Counted from the stretch's first letter, positions 56,135 to 64,000 are shown. The stretch: DNA of 64,000 nucleotides from Verrucomicrobiaceae bacterium (GCA_028293825.1 JAQGNY010000010.1:301151-365150); one strand, 5' to 3'. Numbers and translations are program-made. Notes: generated from the letters alone by a model not told the origin.

Positions 56135-56152
56135 GGCTTTGCTCTTATAAAA

Positions 56153-56545
56153 TTATTTTTTGGTTAAGTGCACTTTCCAGCTGTATTTTCTTTCCGTGAA
56201 AATGATCAATTTATTGCTGAAACTAATTTCCACAGGATGTTGGGGTTCACTGTCATCGAAAGAAAGGCCACTCGACAAAATTGACGAGCTCGGCAGGAGT
56301 AAAAAAGCAGCCTGTGGGGCCGGCGCTTGGTTCGGCTGCGGTGCAGGGTCCGGTTGGGGCAATTCGTTTGGTTGGCTGGGCGGTGTTTCCGGCGGCGAGG
56401 AGGGCGGTACTTCGTTTGGGCCTGGCTCGCCCGCCGCATTTTCAAAGCTGTCATCTCCGCAATAGCCACTACTCGCTAACGGATTAAGTTGCAGCATGTG
56501 AGGCAGCGATTTAGTTTTCATATCCACATTTTTTATATTAATCAT
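56153..56545 (-). CDS. Small Pro-rich hypothetical protein
   Basis: 130 residues with an unusual composition: a Pro/Glu/Gln-rich stretch (PNEVPPSSPPETPPSQPNEL) after a short hydrophobic start, and a basic C-terminus. No family was recognised and no clear signal peptide is seen. Support for it being real is a nearly perfect -24/-12 match 56 bases upstream. An internal ATG (MKTKSLPHMLQLNPLAS) may be the true start. A plus-strand open frame over the same DNA looks like a shadow. Confidence 0.42.
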   Translation of the reverse strand: MINIKNVDMKTKSLPHMLQLNPLASSGYCGDDSFENAAGEPGPNEVPPSSPPETPPSQPNELPQPDPAPQPNQAPAPQAAFLLLPSSSILSSGLSFDDSEPQHPVEISFSNKLIIFTERKYSWKVHLTKK

Positions 56546-56600
56546 GGCGTCACCGATTTCGATTTATAGATAACATCTTTAAACAACATAAGTGTCATAA

Positions 56601-56616
56601 AGCAAAGCGCATACCA
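56601..56616 (-). promoter_or_regulatory. Sigma-54 promoter of the Pro-rich gene
   Basis: Minus strand TGGTATGCGCTTTGCT: only C4 departs from TGGCAY, the -12 element is perfect and spacing is exact. Confidence 0.52.
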
Positions 56617-56643
56617 TCGTATAAAAGCTCCAAAGTCGAGAAT

Positions 56644-56660
56644 TGGCATGTTCGATGCCA
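56644..56660. promoter_or_regulatory. Palindromic -24/-12 match between divergent genes
   Basis: TGGCATGTTCGATGCCA reads as a near -24/-12 element on both strands (TGGCAT-N5-ATGCCA). It lies 68 bases before the flavin-reductase-like gene on the plus strand. Confidence 0.4.
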
Positions 56661-56726
56661 TGTAATTATTTGTTCCAGAAAAATTCTTTTTGCTGCTAAA
56701 AATTTTCAGCGTTGTGGAGAAATAAA

Positions 56727-57221
56727 ATGACTTCGAAAACACTCGATCTTAATGAGCTTTGGAAAAAAATCGGTCAGGTAAAAACCGGCATGTTTACAAC
56801 AACGGATGGGTCTGGTCGACTTAACAGCCGACCCATGACGAGTCAGGAAGTGGACGTGGACGGGGTCCTGTGGTTTTTCTGTTCACTGCATTCGGAAATT
56901 GCGCACGAATTATCTGAGCGTCCTCAGGTTAATATCAGTTTCGCCGAGCCAAAGGATGGTTTCTACGTATCGTTGGCTGGGCAAGCTACCTTGGTAAGAG
57001 ACCGTGGGCTTTATGCAAGCTTGTGGAATCCACTCGTTAAGGCATGGTTTCCGCGCGGCTTGGATGATCCCGATTTAGTATTAATTCGATTCGATATCGA
57101 ATCAGCCGAATATTGGGATGCCGATTCGAGTCGCATGGTGCAATTAATTAAAATGGCTAAGGCTGCAGTTATCGGTAAAAAGCCCGATGACATGGGCAAG
57201 CACGGCAACATAAAAATGTAA
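56727..57221 (+). CDS. Pyridoxamine 5'-phosphate oxidase-fold protein (general stress protein 26-like)
   Basis: 164 residues of the split-barrel FMN-binding fold. Family motifs: KTGMFTTTDGSGRLNSRPM and VLWFFCSLHSEIAHELSERPQVNISFAEP, matching stress-induced YdaG/GSP26-type proteins; the tail (GKKPDDMGKHGNIKM) is typical of that group. The ATG at 56727, with GGAGA six bases upstream, is chosen over the TTG at 56712. Likely flavin-dependent; substrate unknown. Confidence 0.9.
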   Translation: MTSKTLDLNELWKKIGQVKTGMFTTTDGSGRLNSRPMTSQEVDVDGVLWFFCSLHSEIAHELSERPQVNISFAEPKDGFYVSLAGQATLVRDRGLYASLWNPLVKAWFPRGLDDPDLVLIRFDIESAEYWDADSSRMVQLIKMAKAAVIGKKPDDMGKHGNIKM

Positions 57222-57372
57222 GAACTAAATATTTTTTTCGATTTGTTGTAATAAGCGCTGTTTATTACCGATCTCGTTTTTACTGAAGTAATTGTTGCCG
57301 GCCCTAAAGCGGCAGCTAGTAGATATTGCGAATAGCTAAATTAATAGGCTGATAACGAGCAATTAAAATAAT

Positions 57373-57409
57373 AAAAAAGGCTTCACTTAAAAGGTGAAGC
57401 CTTTTTTAT
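57373..57409. terminator. Bidirectional terminator
   Basis: A perfect 14-base inverted repeat (57373-57386 and 57394-57407) with core GGCTTCAC/GTGAAGCC and A and T runs, between convergent genes. Confidence 0.9.
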
Positions 57410-57423
57410 TAGTGAAAAAGATA

Positions 57424-58284
57424 TTAACTAATTGTGAGCGGTCTCAATGAATTCGATTGAGTATCGATGCCGTGCTGTTCGAGCCTTGATTTCGCCGCAT
57501 TTTCACGCGCGCCGACGATCATTTCCGTCAGCCAGTTAATCAATAAAGCGGTATAAGCTTTCTGATCGCTTTTTTGCGAGAGCGCATGGTCAGCGCCCAT
57601 TATTGTTCGTGAGGTTAAAGAGCGGGTATTTGCCAATGCAGCAACATAGTTTTCAATAACGGGATGAGGCACTATAACGTCATTTTCTGACTCGACGATT
57701 AACGCGTCGCCTTTAAAATCGAAACACGCTTTTAATGCGACATTATCGGCTGGCGCTATTTTTAGCTGCCGATAGCTTTTCAAGTCGGTGTCGGCATGCA
57801 ATTGTCTTTTAGGTAGTTGCCAGCCCTCGTCTTTATAAAGTGCTGGAGCACGTAAAGCCAGCCAGCGTACTGGCCGCATCGAACTCAAGATCGAGGCTAA
57901 ATACCCGCCATAACTGATGCCTACAACGGCTATTGCAGAAGGCTCAACATTAGGCTGTTTTACCAACCAATCGTAAGCCGATAATAAATCCTGCAGATTT
58001 TGTGCACGACTTACCGTCTGCGACCGTTCAGAGTCGAGATCATGCCCGCGTAAATCCACAGTTAAACAAACGCAACCAAGCCCCGATGCTTCGCGCGCAC
58101 GCGCTAAATCCTGCACCTGACTGCCGCCCCATCCATGCACGAATAACACGGTGGGTAAGGCGGTCGCCGGTGAAAGCAACGTGCCTGAAATGCGTTCTTC
58201 TTCAACCGGAATTTCCAGCTCATTCAGTAGAATATTCATAACAGTCGATTGTGCTGTATTTTGTGAGGGCGCCGACGTTTTCAT
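57424..58284 (-). CDS. Alpha/beta hydrolase
   Basis: 286 residues. Oxyanion-region FVHGWGGSQ, nucleophile elbow [10 protein letters not shown], acid in [10 protein letters not shown], and His in MGADHALSQ: a complete catalytic set of the dienelactone-hydrolase/prolyl-peptidase-like type. The start at 58284 has AAGGAG only three bases before it; an in-frame ATG at 58239 is possible. It overlaps the end of the DUF3182 gene by 65 bases, or 20 with the later start. Confidence 0.85.
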   Translation of the reverse strand: MKTSAPSQNTAQSTVMNILLNELEIPVEEERISGTLLSPATALPTVLFVHGWGGSQVQDLARAREASGLGCVCLTVDLRGHDLDSERSQTVSRAQNLQDLLSAYDWLVKQPNVEPSAIAVVGISYGGYLASILSSMRPVRWLALRAPALYKDEGWQLPKRQLHADTDLKSYRQLKIAPADNVALKACFDFKGDALIVESENDVIVPHPVIENYVAALANTRSLTSRTIMGADHALSQKSDQKAYTALLINWLTEMIVGARENAAKSRLEQHGIDTQSNSLRPLTIS

Positions 58285-59413
58285 CGACTCCTTGATAATA
58301 AATATGTGAGGAGTGTGCAGCTGGCAGAATATCGTAAACCTCACAACTTGAAGCTTTAACAGCGAGTAATTCAGGGTCCATTGAAAAGGCTTCTAGTGCG
58401 GCAATTTCTGCTGGGCTGGCACCGCCTATACGCCACGATTGCTCAAGTACACCCGACTGCAATGTGCCGCATTCGTCCAACCCTTGCACGATGTCATAGT
58501 TACGCCGCGATGCGAGTAAACCGGAAAAATTTGCATTCGCGGCAGCGTCGTAACAACAACCCTGATCAACGGCGAGACGAATAGCTGGAGGCAGCGGCAT
58601 TCTTTTTAATGCTTCAAAATTGCCTCGTACGATATGCAATGTCGAACCGCCGTAAACATTTTCGCCCCGGTGATTACGGGTTAAGCCTTGCGTTCCGTAA
58701 TAAGTAATACGTAAGCCCGCAACATAAACTTGACCTACGCTGTAGGTCACCACTTGATCGAGATTTTGTTCAAGGGCTACGCCATAAAGTGCCAACTCTG
58801 CGCGATCAATGACATTGATAGCATCGAGCAATTGATCGATATCGGTCACAACGGTTTGGCCGCAGCCGCCAATGCCGAGTGCGGGTTTTACTCGGACTGC
58901 TGACTTTTTAAGTAATGCAACAGCGGCGCGCTGGGCATCTGCTATAGAAAATACTGTGTATCCACGCAAAACTGCCTTTGCCACGTTATTAGCAAAGCGC
59001 GGCGTCCACCCTGCGGGCGCTACCGCATCGGTATCGACTAATGGGTGAGTAATGCTCTTCGTTGCCATAAACGGGAGCTCGACAATACCGCCGAATAAAT
59101 TTTCTTCGCTATGAATATTTAATTGTCGCGCTTGTGTGTGCAATAGCGTGTCAGCCGGTACAAAGTAAATATTGCTGCCTGCGTAATTGGCCTTTGCATT
59201 ATACTCGCCAGCGAATTCGAAGCCCTTCAACGCAGCCAATTTTTCAGCCATGTGAGCACGAGTTACATTTTCATGCGTTTTTTTAGATGATTGCGGCGGA
59301 GCAGGCGAATGCGCTTGTGGCGAGTGTTCTTCTTCGGTAAGAGCAACATTATTTGGGTAATGATTATTTGGATAAGTGACGACATATCCACGTTGTTTTG
59401 AAGCTTTATTCAT
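58220..59413 (-). CDS. DUF3182 family protein
   Basis: 397 residues, ATP-grasp-like in its middle part. DUF3182 hallmarks: [39 protein letters not shown], and [17 protein letters not shown], the last resembling an ATP-grasp binding loop. The reaction is unknown. The ATG at 59413 with GAGGA eight bases upstream is preferred to the codon at 59467, which lies upstream of the promoter. It is followed, with overlap, by an alpha/beta hydrolase, a pair that suggests a common pathway. Confidence 0.85.
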   Translation of the reverse strand: MNKASKQRGYVVTYPNNHYPNNVALTEEEHSPQAHSPAPPQSSKKTHENVTRAHMAEKLAALKGFEFAGEYNAKANYAGSNIYFVPADTLLHTQARQLNIHSEENLFGGIVELPFMATKSITHPLVDTDAVAPAGWTPRFANNVAKAVLRGYTVFSIADAQRAAVALLKKSAVRVKPALGIGGCGQTVVTDIDQLLDAINVIDRAELALYGVALEQNLDQVVTYSVGQVYVAGLRITYYGTQGLTRNHRGENVYGGSTLHIVRGNFEALKRMPLPPAIRLAVDQGCCYDAAANANFSGLLASRRNYDIVQGLDECGTLQSGVLEQSWRIGGASPAEIAALEAFSMDPELLAVKASSCEVYDILPAAHSSHIYYQGVDENVGALTKYSTIDCYEYSTE

Positions 59414-59444
59414 TGCAAACATCCTCTGGGCCAATATCTCATTG

Positions 59445-59460
59445 AGCAAAGCACGTGCCG
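59445..59460 (-). promoter_or_regulatory. Sigma-54 promoter of the DUF3182-hydrolase operon
   Basis: Minus strand CGGCACGTGCTTTGCT: only the first base departs from TGGCACG-N4-TTGCT. The start would fall near 59434, giving a leader of about 20 bases that contains the GAGGA ribosome site. Confidence 0.6.
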
Positions 59461-59589
59461 TTTGCAATCAAATTTATTTATCCCCGCTTGGCAAAAAATT
59501 TCGTTCGAATTTTGTCCTTAATTATTTAATTTCGGACCTCCTGGTTACGTGTTCCAGCTTTCTAATGTGAATGTGGCAGAAGCAATGTG

Positions 59590-59781
59590 TTAATCCCTGC
59601 CTTGCTTTTTTTCGCTTCGAATAAGCTCATTGGTGCGCTGATCAGGTAAGAAAAATAATTCGCCGCAATCTCTGCAGCGATACTGCACCAGAGGTGAATT
59701 TTCGTAGATCACAAGGCCCTGACCGTTAACCTTGGAGGTATTACAGCGCGGGCAGTGAATTGCGGCGGCCTTCATAATCAT
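59590..59781 (-). CDS. Small zinc-ribbon protein
   Basis: 63 residues with two CxxC pairs (CPRC at residues 10-13 and CRDC at 36-39), a classical zinc ribbon, and a basic tail. It overlaps the stop of the acidic gene before it by 4 bases (ATGA). Possibly an RNA- or protein-binding adaptor; no function known. Confidence 0.75.
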   Translation of the reverse strand: MIMKAAAIHCPRCNTSKVNGQGLVIYENSPLVQYRCRDCGELFFLPDQRTNELIRSEKKQGRD

Positions 59782-60128
59782 TCCGGCGCATTCTGTTCAT
59801 TTGCAAGTTCGGCTTCGTCTTTGCCGTTGCCACCGCCGATTTCATCCGCATCGACTACGCGCAGTTTCTTGTCGGCAGGATTCGCTAATTGGTAGTCTTC
59901 ATCGAGCAGTGTCTCAGGGCTTAAATCATCGGCGGTGATATCGTGGGTTGTTTCTCCTCCGGTAAATCCCGCTTCGCGCACTCGACGTGCTGAAATTTCC
60001 GTATCGATTTCGCCTTTTGCGAGACGTGGATCGCCAATACGGGGCGGTGGTATGTCGTCATCGTCAAAATCTAATTCACGGACGCTATCGTCTGCGGCGC
60101 GACCGCGATGATTGTTGATATCAGCCAT
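59778..60128 (-). CDS. Conserved acidic hypothetical protein
   Basis: 116 residues, very acidic, no membrane segments. Start MADINNHRGRAADDSVRELD and the segments DPRLAKGEIDTEIS and DITADDLSPETLLDE recall a small acidic protein that I believe recurs in Pseudomonas-like genomes, but I cannot name a family. It is translationally coupled to the zinc-ribbon gene after it. Probably disordered. Confidence 0.7.
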   Translation of the reverse strand: MADINNHRGRAADDSVRELDFDDDDIPPPRIGDPRLAKGEIDTEISARRVREAGFTGGETTHDITADDLSPETLLDEDYQLANPADKKLRVVDADEIGGGNGKDEAELANEQNAPE

Positions 60129-60193
60129 TTTCTTTCTCCCGTTAATTTAAACGTAGTTCTGCCTCTTTCTTTCTTCTGTATTCACTCGACGGT

Positions 60194-60511
60194 TTACCGT
60201 TTTAGAATTTGCCGAAATTTACTTCCCGCATTCTTCAATTTATGGAATTGCGCAGGGCGCTCAGCGCTGCGATTCCTTAAATGCTCATCTGCTTCATTTG
60301 TAGAGGGCTTCAATGAAAGTTTTGACTCTTGTGTCCCTGTTTTTTCAACAGATTTTTGCTGCAACCACTGCTCAGGCAGAACCGCTCTTTTTAAGCGCTG
60401 TTTTAAAGCGGAGTTCTGAGCCGGCAAACTCGATGCTTGATTAGCATTCTTTAAAGAACTTTCCTCGCGCTGGCGAGATCGTTGTGTATGGGTACGTGAT
60501 CGCGTTGTCAT
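60194..60511 (-). CDS. Small basic hypothetical protein
   Basis: 105 residues, rich in Arg, Lys, Ser and Gln, no membrane segments. AGAGGAG eight bases before the ATG is a strong ribosome site and supports a real gene. No family recognised. A weaker -24/-12 match lies about 110 bases upstream. Confidence 0.6.
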   Translation of the reverse strand: MTTRSRTHTQRSRQREESSLKNANQASSLPAQNSALKQRLKRAVLPEQWLQQKSVEKTGTQESKLSLKPSTNEADEHLRNRSAERPAQFHKLKNAGSKFRQILKR

Positions 60512-60620
60512 TACGGCTTCTCCTCTGAAAACGCATTTGTTGTTTTACTAGCTCCTCCTCTGCAGGTTTTTTCGGATTGTTGAATACTTTTTAATGGAAA
60601 GCGTTGTACTGGAAAGAGTA

Positions 60621-60636
60621 TGCAAGGCTCGCGCCT
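60621..60636 (-). promoter_or_regulatory. Candidate sigma-54 promoter of the small basic gene
   Basis: Minus strand AGGCGCGAGCCTTGCA: TTGCA perfect and spacing exact; T1 and A5 differ. Confidence 0.38.
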
Positions 60637-61058
60637 CATTGATGTGGGCCGACCTAGCGTTAAAAACCCTCTAATAGAATGCCGGGTGATATGCGAGCCA
60701 CCGACCGACACAAACAATTTGTCGCTGTAGAGTTTACAAGTCACTTGTAACTAAGCCGTGTAGACAGCAAAAAAATCAGTCTAGGAGCTTGGTTTCCGCG
60801 TTTGCTTAAGAAAATACGGATCTCAAACTATTGGTGGATTTTTGCTTATTTTAAATTTTTTAGCACCCTATAGAACCATATTGAAAATATCTTGATCTAT
60901 TCGCGTCAAAGAATTTTATGTAACGAAATCAGCACCTAAGTTATCAGTAAATGTTTTTTGATAATTCTAATAATGGCGATATTCACCACTTCAGTTTGCC
61001 TTTCGTAGGGCGAGTTTCTAAGGCATTTTTCCTGTTTTAACTTCGCGAGCGCAGACGT

Positions 61059-61074
61059 TGGTTACTTTTTTGCT
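61059..61074 (+). promoter_or_regulatory. Candidate sigma-54 promoter of the DUF883/YqjE-like operon
   Basis: TGGTTACTTTTTTGCT: TGG and TTGCT at exact spacing with C4 and A5 replaced by T. 56 bases before the first gene of the operon. Confidence 0.42.
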
Positions 61075-61129
61075 TAGAGGCATTACACAGAAATAATTTG
61101 TTGCGAAATCTAAGAGTTGGAGAGTTGAG

Positions 61130-61540
61130 ATGAGTATTTCGAAAGCGGATATCGATGCTGTGGAAACTAAAGCAGAAAATTTAATCGACGACACTAGTGA
61201 AGCAGCAGAGCGCGGCGTAAACAAAGCAAAAAAAGAAGCTAAGAGTGCTGTTGATGCCGCAGCTGAAAAACTCGACAAAGTTGCCGCTTCAGCACGAGGC
61301 GGTGTTTCTGAGACTGAACATCACGCTTCTGAATTTGCTAACGCGGCAATTGCCGCTGGCGTTAAGTGGGCACAGCAGCGCAGTGAGCAAACTTTAGCTT
61401 TATCGGAGGAATCCCTGCAGCGCGCGGTACGTTATGTGAAAGATCGTCCACTGCAATCCGTGTTAATTGCGGCGTCGGCGGGCGCATTGCTGGTTCTTCT
61501 AACCGGTGCAGCGCGTCAGCGCAGCCGCGATTATTTGTGA
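61130..61540 (+). CDS. DUF883 family tail-anchored protein (ElaB/YqjD-like)
   Basis: 136 residues. A long amphipathic helix (about 10-100, Ala/Glu/Lys-rich) is followed by the DUF883 end: YVKDRPLQSVLIAASAGALLVLL, a single C-terminal membrane anchor. Family members are induced in stationary phase and under osmotic stress. GGAG seven bases before the ATG supports the start. It is the first gene of a trio equivalent to yqjD-yqjE-yqjK. Confidence 0.85.
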   Translation: MSISKADIDAVETKAENLIDDTSEAAERGVNKAKKEAKSAVDAAAEKLDKVAASARGGVSETEHHASEFANAAIAAGVKWAQQRSEQTLALSEESLQRAVRYVKDRPLQSVLIAASAGALLVLLTGAARQRSRDYL

Positions 61541-61620
61541 ACAGCATTGCCTCGCAATGTCGCTGAGATTCAAATGGATTGGATCGCGCAGCAAAGCAGC
61601 TAGTTTTGGAGAGGGCGGCG

Positions 61621-61998
61621 ATGGTCGAAAAATTGATGCAACTGGCTATCGCCAGTCCAGGCATTGTTGCCGAACATCTCGATGCATATGGTGAATTGAT
61701 AGCTCGTGATTTAACTGTTTTACGCAAGTATTGGTCAGCCCGCGTACTGCGGTTAGTTGTAGTCACGATATGTTTATTTTTAGCCCTGATATTCGGCGGC
61801 ACCGCAGTGATGTTATGGGCTGCAACGGATTCTTCGAATTGGGTGTTATGGGCTGTTCCTTTAATTCCAGCATTGCTGGCAGTAGGGATTTTATTGTGGC
61901 CGCCAATGGACAAGGAATTAAATAAAAATTCTTTTGAGTTTAAATCGGTAAAGCAGCAGATAGAAGCCGACCTAAGACTGTTTGAAGAGATTTTGTGA
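61621..61998 (+). CDS. YqjE-like / phage-holin-family membrane protein
   Basis: 125 residues with two strong hydrophobic segments (LRLVVVTICLFLALIFGGTAVMLW and VLWAVPLIPALLAVGILLW), flanked by helical soluble ends. This matches the YqjE family placed next to YqjD in many proteobacteria. The ATG at 61621 with GGAGAGGG upstream is chosen over the codon at 61579. Its stop is one base from the ATG of the next gene. Confidence 0.78.
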   Translation: MVEKLMQLAIASPGIVAEHLDAYGELIARDLTVLRKYWSARVLRLVVVTICLFLALIFGGTAVMLWAATDSSNWVLWAVPLIPALLAVGILLWPPMDKELNKNSFEFKSVKQQIEADLRLFEEIL

Positions 61999-61999
61999 A

Positions 62000-62602
62000 A
62001 TGCACGAGCCTGATGCAACAGCTAGCAGCGAAGCAACGGTTAAAAAATCGATGCCGGGTGCAGCTGGAAATCTAACACCCGAGCAAAGACTGCAGCAATC
62101 ACGGCAGCGTCTGCGCGATTTGTTAGGAGTGCACGAGGCGGCTGTTGATTCTTCTGAATATGCAAACGCATCAGCGCGTCGAAAAAGGCAACAGAAAGAT
62201 TCAAAAAATACGCCGCACACAGCGCGCAGCACCGCAGTGCAGCTCAGCGGTGTGTTGGTACGCGATTGGTGGCATCGGCATCCGTGGCGCTCGACCTTAC
62301 GTGGCGCTACGAAAGTAGCAGGGCAATTGAGTAGTGATGCTGCTGAATATCATCCGATGCGTTTGGTTGCCGGGGCGGCCGCAGCGGGAGCGGTAATAGC
62401 GTGGGTTAAACCCTGGCGCTTGTTATCCCACCGAACTTTAGTAAGGGGCGCAATTGTTGGCGCGGGCGCTGGCGTAAAAGCTGGTGGCGGTTTAAATGCG
62501 AGCTCTTTGGTTAATTCAATTGTGCAGGTAGTTGCCGATAACTTAGATCGTGCGGAGCACCGCAAGCACAACGAAAAACCCGTGTTTGACACGCAAAAAT
62601 AG
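62000..62602 (+). CDS. YqjK-like membrane-associated protein
   Basis: 200 residues. Basic, Arg/Gln-rich N-terminal half (LTPEQRLQQSRQRLRDLLG) and a C-terminal part with moderately hydrophobic segments (HPMRLVAGAAAAGAVIAWVKPW and TLVRGAIVGAGAGVKAGGG). Its position after DUF883 and YqjE suggests the YqjK-type third member of that set, though the sequence is longer than E. coli YqjK. The ATG at 62000 is the first in frame after the preceding stop. Confidence 0.68.
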   Translation: MHEPDATASSEATVKKSMPGAAGNLTPEQRLQQSRQRLRDLLGVHEAAVDSSEYANASARRKRQQKDSKNTPHTARSTAVQLSGVLVRDWWHRHPWRSTLRGATKVAGQLSSDAAEYHPMRLVAGAAAAGAVIAWVKPWRLLSHRTLVRGAIVGAGAGVKAGGGLNASSLVNSIVQVVADNLDRAEHRKHNEKPVFDTQK

Positions 62603-62642
62603 AATCCCAGTAAACAGTGAATGCATGCAGTGGAGTGTGAGT

Positions 62643-63629
62643 ATGCGCAGTGTAGATCTGACGTTAAATCTGTTGCTCGTGTCGCCCTTAATGGCAGGTT
62701 TTGTTTATGCCGAGGACAGCAAAGGCGCGCTGACGGTAGGTCTCGATAACGATTTATTCGGCGGTGGGACTGACGAGCACTACACCCATGGCACAGAAAT
62801 CACTTACGTCAGCGACACATTGCAGCCCGAGTGGCTAAAAGGATTTGCGTCAGGATTGGCGCTGTATGACGAAGGCGATGAATTGCGAATTGGTTTTTCG
62901 TTAGGTCAGCAAATGTTTACGCCAGCCGACGTTTCGCGCCGCGATCTGATTGTTAATGACAGGCCATATGCGGGCTGGCTCTACGCGAGTGTCGGCATGT
63001 TTACCGATTCAAAAGCAGGGCGCTTTCGCAGTATTAATCAACTCGAATTAATTATTGGCGAGGTCGGGCCGAATTCTTACGCCGAAGATACGCAAAAATT
63101 AATTCATCGAATTACCGACTCAAAACAGCCCAAGGGCTGGGACAACCAATTACATAATGAAATTACGGCAGATCTGCAATACCAGCATGAATGGATATTG
63201 CCACTTGTTGAAAATTACATTGATGTCGTCCCGCGCGTTGCCGCCAGTTTAGGGACATCGCAACGTAATGTCGGTGCCGGCTTGACGTTTCGCTTTGGCG
63301 ACGGCCTGAGTGCGGATGTAGGGCCTCCGTTAATTCGACCGAGTGCTGCAGGTTCGCACTATTTCAAATCCGACCAATCTTTTTATTGGTATTTATTTGC
63401 CGGCGCGCAGGGTCGTTACGTTGCGCACAATATTTTTCTCGATGGCAACACCGATGGCGATAGCCATAGCGTTGATAAAAAGGAGTGGGTTGGTGAGGTT
63501 CAGGGCGGTTTAGTAATGGGGTGGCAAGACTGGCGCTTCACGTTGACTGAAATCTACAGATCACGTGAATTTGACGGTCAAGACGACCCCGACGAGTTTG
63601 GGTCAATCGCGGTTTCTTACCGCTTTTGA
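62643..63629 (+). CDS. Lipid A deacylase LpxR family outer-membrane protein
   Basis: Signal peptide (LLLVSPLMAGFVYAED) and about 12 predicted beta strands ending in Phe (AVSYRF), as in outer-membrane barrels. LpxR motifs present: VGLDNDLFGGGTDEHYTHG (the Asn-Asp calcium and Thr active-site segment), NDRPYAGWLYAS, and QKLIHRITDSKQPKGWDNQ with a His that fits the catalytic position. LpxR removes the 3'-acyloxyacyl chain from lipid A. The ATG at 62643 with GGAG upstream is chosen over earlier codons. Confidence 0.87.
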   Translation: MRSVDLTLNLLLVSPLMAGFVYAEDSKGALTVGLDNDLFGGGTDEHYTHGTEITYVSDTLQPEWLKGFASGLALYDEGDELRIGFSLGQQMFTPADVSRRDLIVNDRPYAGWLYASVGMFTDSKAGRFRSINQLELIIGEVGPNSYAEDTQKLIHRITDSKQPKGWDNQLHNEITADLQYQHEWILPLVENYIDVVPRVAASLGTSQRNVGAGLTFRFGDGLSADVGPPLIRPSAAGSHYFKSDQSFYWYLFAGAQGRYVAHNIFLDGNTDGDSHSVDKKEWVGEVQGGLVMGWQDWRFTLTEIYRSREFDGQDDPDEFGSIAVSYRF

Positions 63630-63655
63630 ATATGAGTAAAAATAGGAGAACTATC

Positions 63656-64000
63656 ATGCAACAAAAAAAATCAATAGGTGCAGCTGCACTAATTCTAAGC
63701 GTTGGACTTGTATTGACTGCATGTTCCAGCACGCCGATTCCTACCGCTGAAATCGCAGTCTCGAAAACAGCCGTGGCTAGTGCAGTAAGCGCAGGTGGTG
63801 GCGAGTTCGCACCGCTCGAATTAAAACTTGCACAAGACAAAGTCGATCAAGCAGATAAGGCGGTTGATCGGAAGGATTACAAAGAAGCACGCCGTCTCTC
63901 GCAGGAAGCTGCTGTCGATGCGAAGTTAGCCGAATCGAAAGCGCTGGCCGGAAAAACAGAGAAATCTGTGAAAGAGACGCAAGAAGCGCAACAGGCGCTT
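63656..64000 (+). CDS. DUF4398 lipoprotein, 3' end beyond the window
   Basis: The first 115 residues are visible; the frame stays open to the end. Signal peptide with lipobox LTAC (Cys near residue 23), then an Ala/Lys/Glu-rich helical region (LELKLAQDKVDQADKAVDRKDYKEARRLSQEAAVDAKLAE) typical of DUF4398. In relatives such proteins are followed by an OmpA-like domain or gene, which could be outside the window. AGGAGA precedes the ATG. Confidence 0.82.
   Translation, partial: MQQKKSIGAAALILSVGLVLTACSSTPIPTAEIAVSKTAVASAVSAGGGEFAPLELKLAQDKVDQADKAVDRKDYKEARRLSQEAAVDAKLAESKALAGKTEKSVKETQEAQQAL

Larger units (their letters stand above)
60512..61129. other. Intergenic region with candidate promoters on both strands
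   Basis: No convincing gene in these roughly 600 bases; a minus-strand frame (60511-60744) covers a candidate promoter and has no domain. The plus-strand promoter candidate for the DUF883 gene is at 61059-61074. Confidence 0.5.

Noticed and set aside
56160-56465. Gly-rich 101-residue plus-strand frame opposite the Pro-rich gene
   Set aside because: Gly runs are the antisense image of the Pro codons of the minus-strand frame.
60511-60744. 77-residue minus-strand frame
   Set aside because: It covers a candidate promoter of the next gene and the sequence shows no domain; start context is poor.
60790-60812. TTGGTTTCCGCGTTTGCT resembling a sigma-54 promoter
   Set aside because: The spacing between GG and GC is 11 instead of 10, which sigma-54 does not tolerate well.
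1-64000. CRISPR arrays, tRNA/rRNA genes, insertion sequences, prophage, integrase
   Set aside because: None was seen on reading both strands: no regular spaced repeats, no transposase or integrase proteins, no cloverleaf recognised.

Overview
The window looks like chromosomal DNA of a gammaproteobacterium. The best fit is the Pseudomonadales/Cellvibrionales side, perhaps a Cellvibrionaceae-like genus. The reason is the order folC - SPOR protein - cvpA - purF - metZ, which is typical of that group; the placement is inferred from gene order and protein resemblance, not from a search. No rRNA, tRNA, CRISPR array, insertion sequence or phage was seen.

Layout. 1-5.3 kb is a core metabolic operon (folate, cell division, purine and methionine synthesis) closed by a strong terminator. 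5.3-8.8 kb has a BetI-like TetR regulator, a lipoprotein, a YbfF-like esterase and an orphan ParA ATPase. 8.8-12.8 kb is a regulatory block: a histidine kinase with an RsbR-type N-terminus, csrA, two small unknown genes and a sigma-54 activator (REC-AAA-Fis). 13-16 kb holds glgC and three small stress-type genes (CsbD, DUF1328, DUF883). 16.5-29.3 kb is a dense signalling island: a triple-receiver hybrid kinase, CheR, a receiver-kinase, a stressosome set (RsbR, RsbS, RsbT, an RsbT-SpoIIE fusion phosphatase), an RsbT-kinase-receiver fusion and a PAS hybrid kinase. 29.4-37.4 kb has a DUF4142 protein and the treY-treZ-glgX operon (trehalose from glycogen). 37.8-43 kb has membrane and stress genes (YihY, a lipoprotein phospholipase-D enzyme, a di-iron ferritin-like protein, MscS). 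43.3-46.7 kb has a PhzF-like protein and ergothioneine genes egtB and egtD. 46.7-64 kb is a long run of envelope and stress genes: Na+/H+ antiporter, BON protein, metallopeptidase, GGDEF-EAL protein, AsmA, DUF3182, a DUF883/YqjE-like/YqjK-like trio, LpxR and a DUF4398 lipoprotein cut by the window end.

The main new observation is regulatory. Reading the intergenic regions by eye shows many -24/-12 (sigma-54) promoter matches with exact GG-N10-GC spacing, placed before glgC, the BON gene, rsbR, DUF4142, treYZ-glgX, yihY, DUF3182, the metallopeptidase and other stress-type genes. A sigma-54 activator gene lies in the same region. The glgC leader also carries a hairpin with GGA in its loop, the classical CsrA site, and csrA is 2.5 kb upstream. 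I infer a general-stress and carbon-storage regulon in which a sigma-54 activator and CsrA do the work sigma-S or sigma-B does elsewhere, with a stressosome that has no sigma-B or RsbW/RsbV partner in the window. All of this is from reading the sequence; no profile search or promoter-scan statistics were run.
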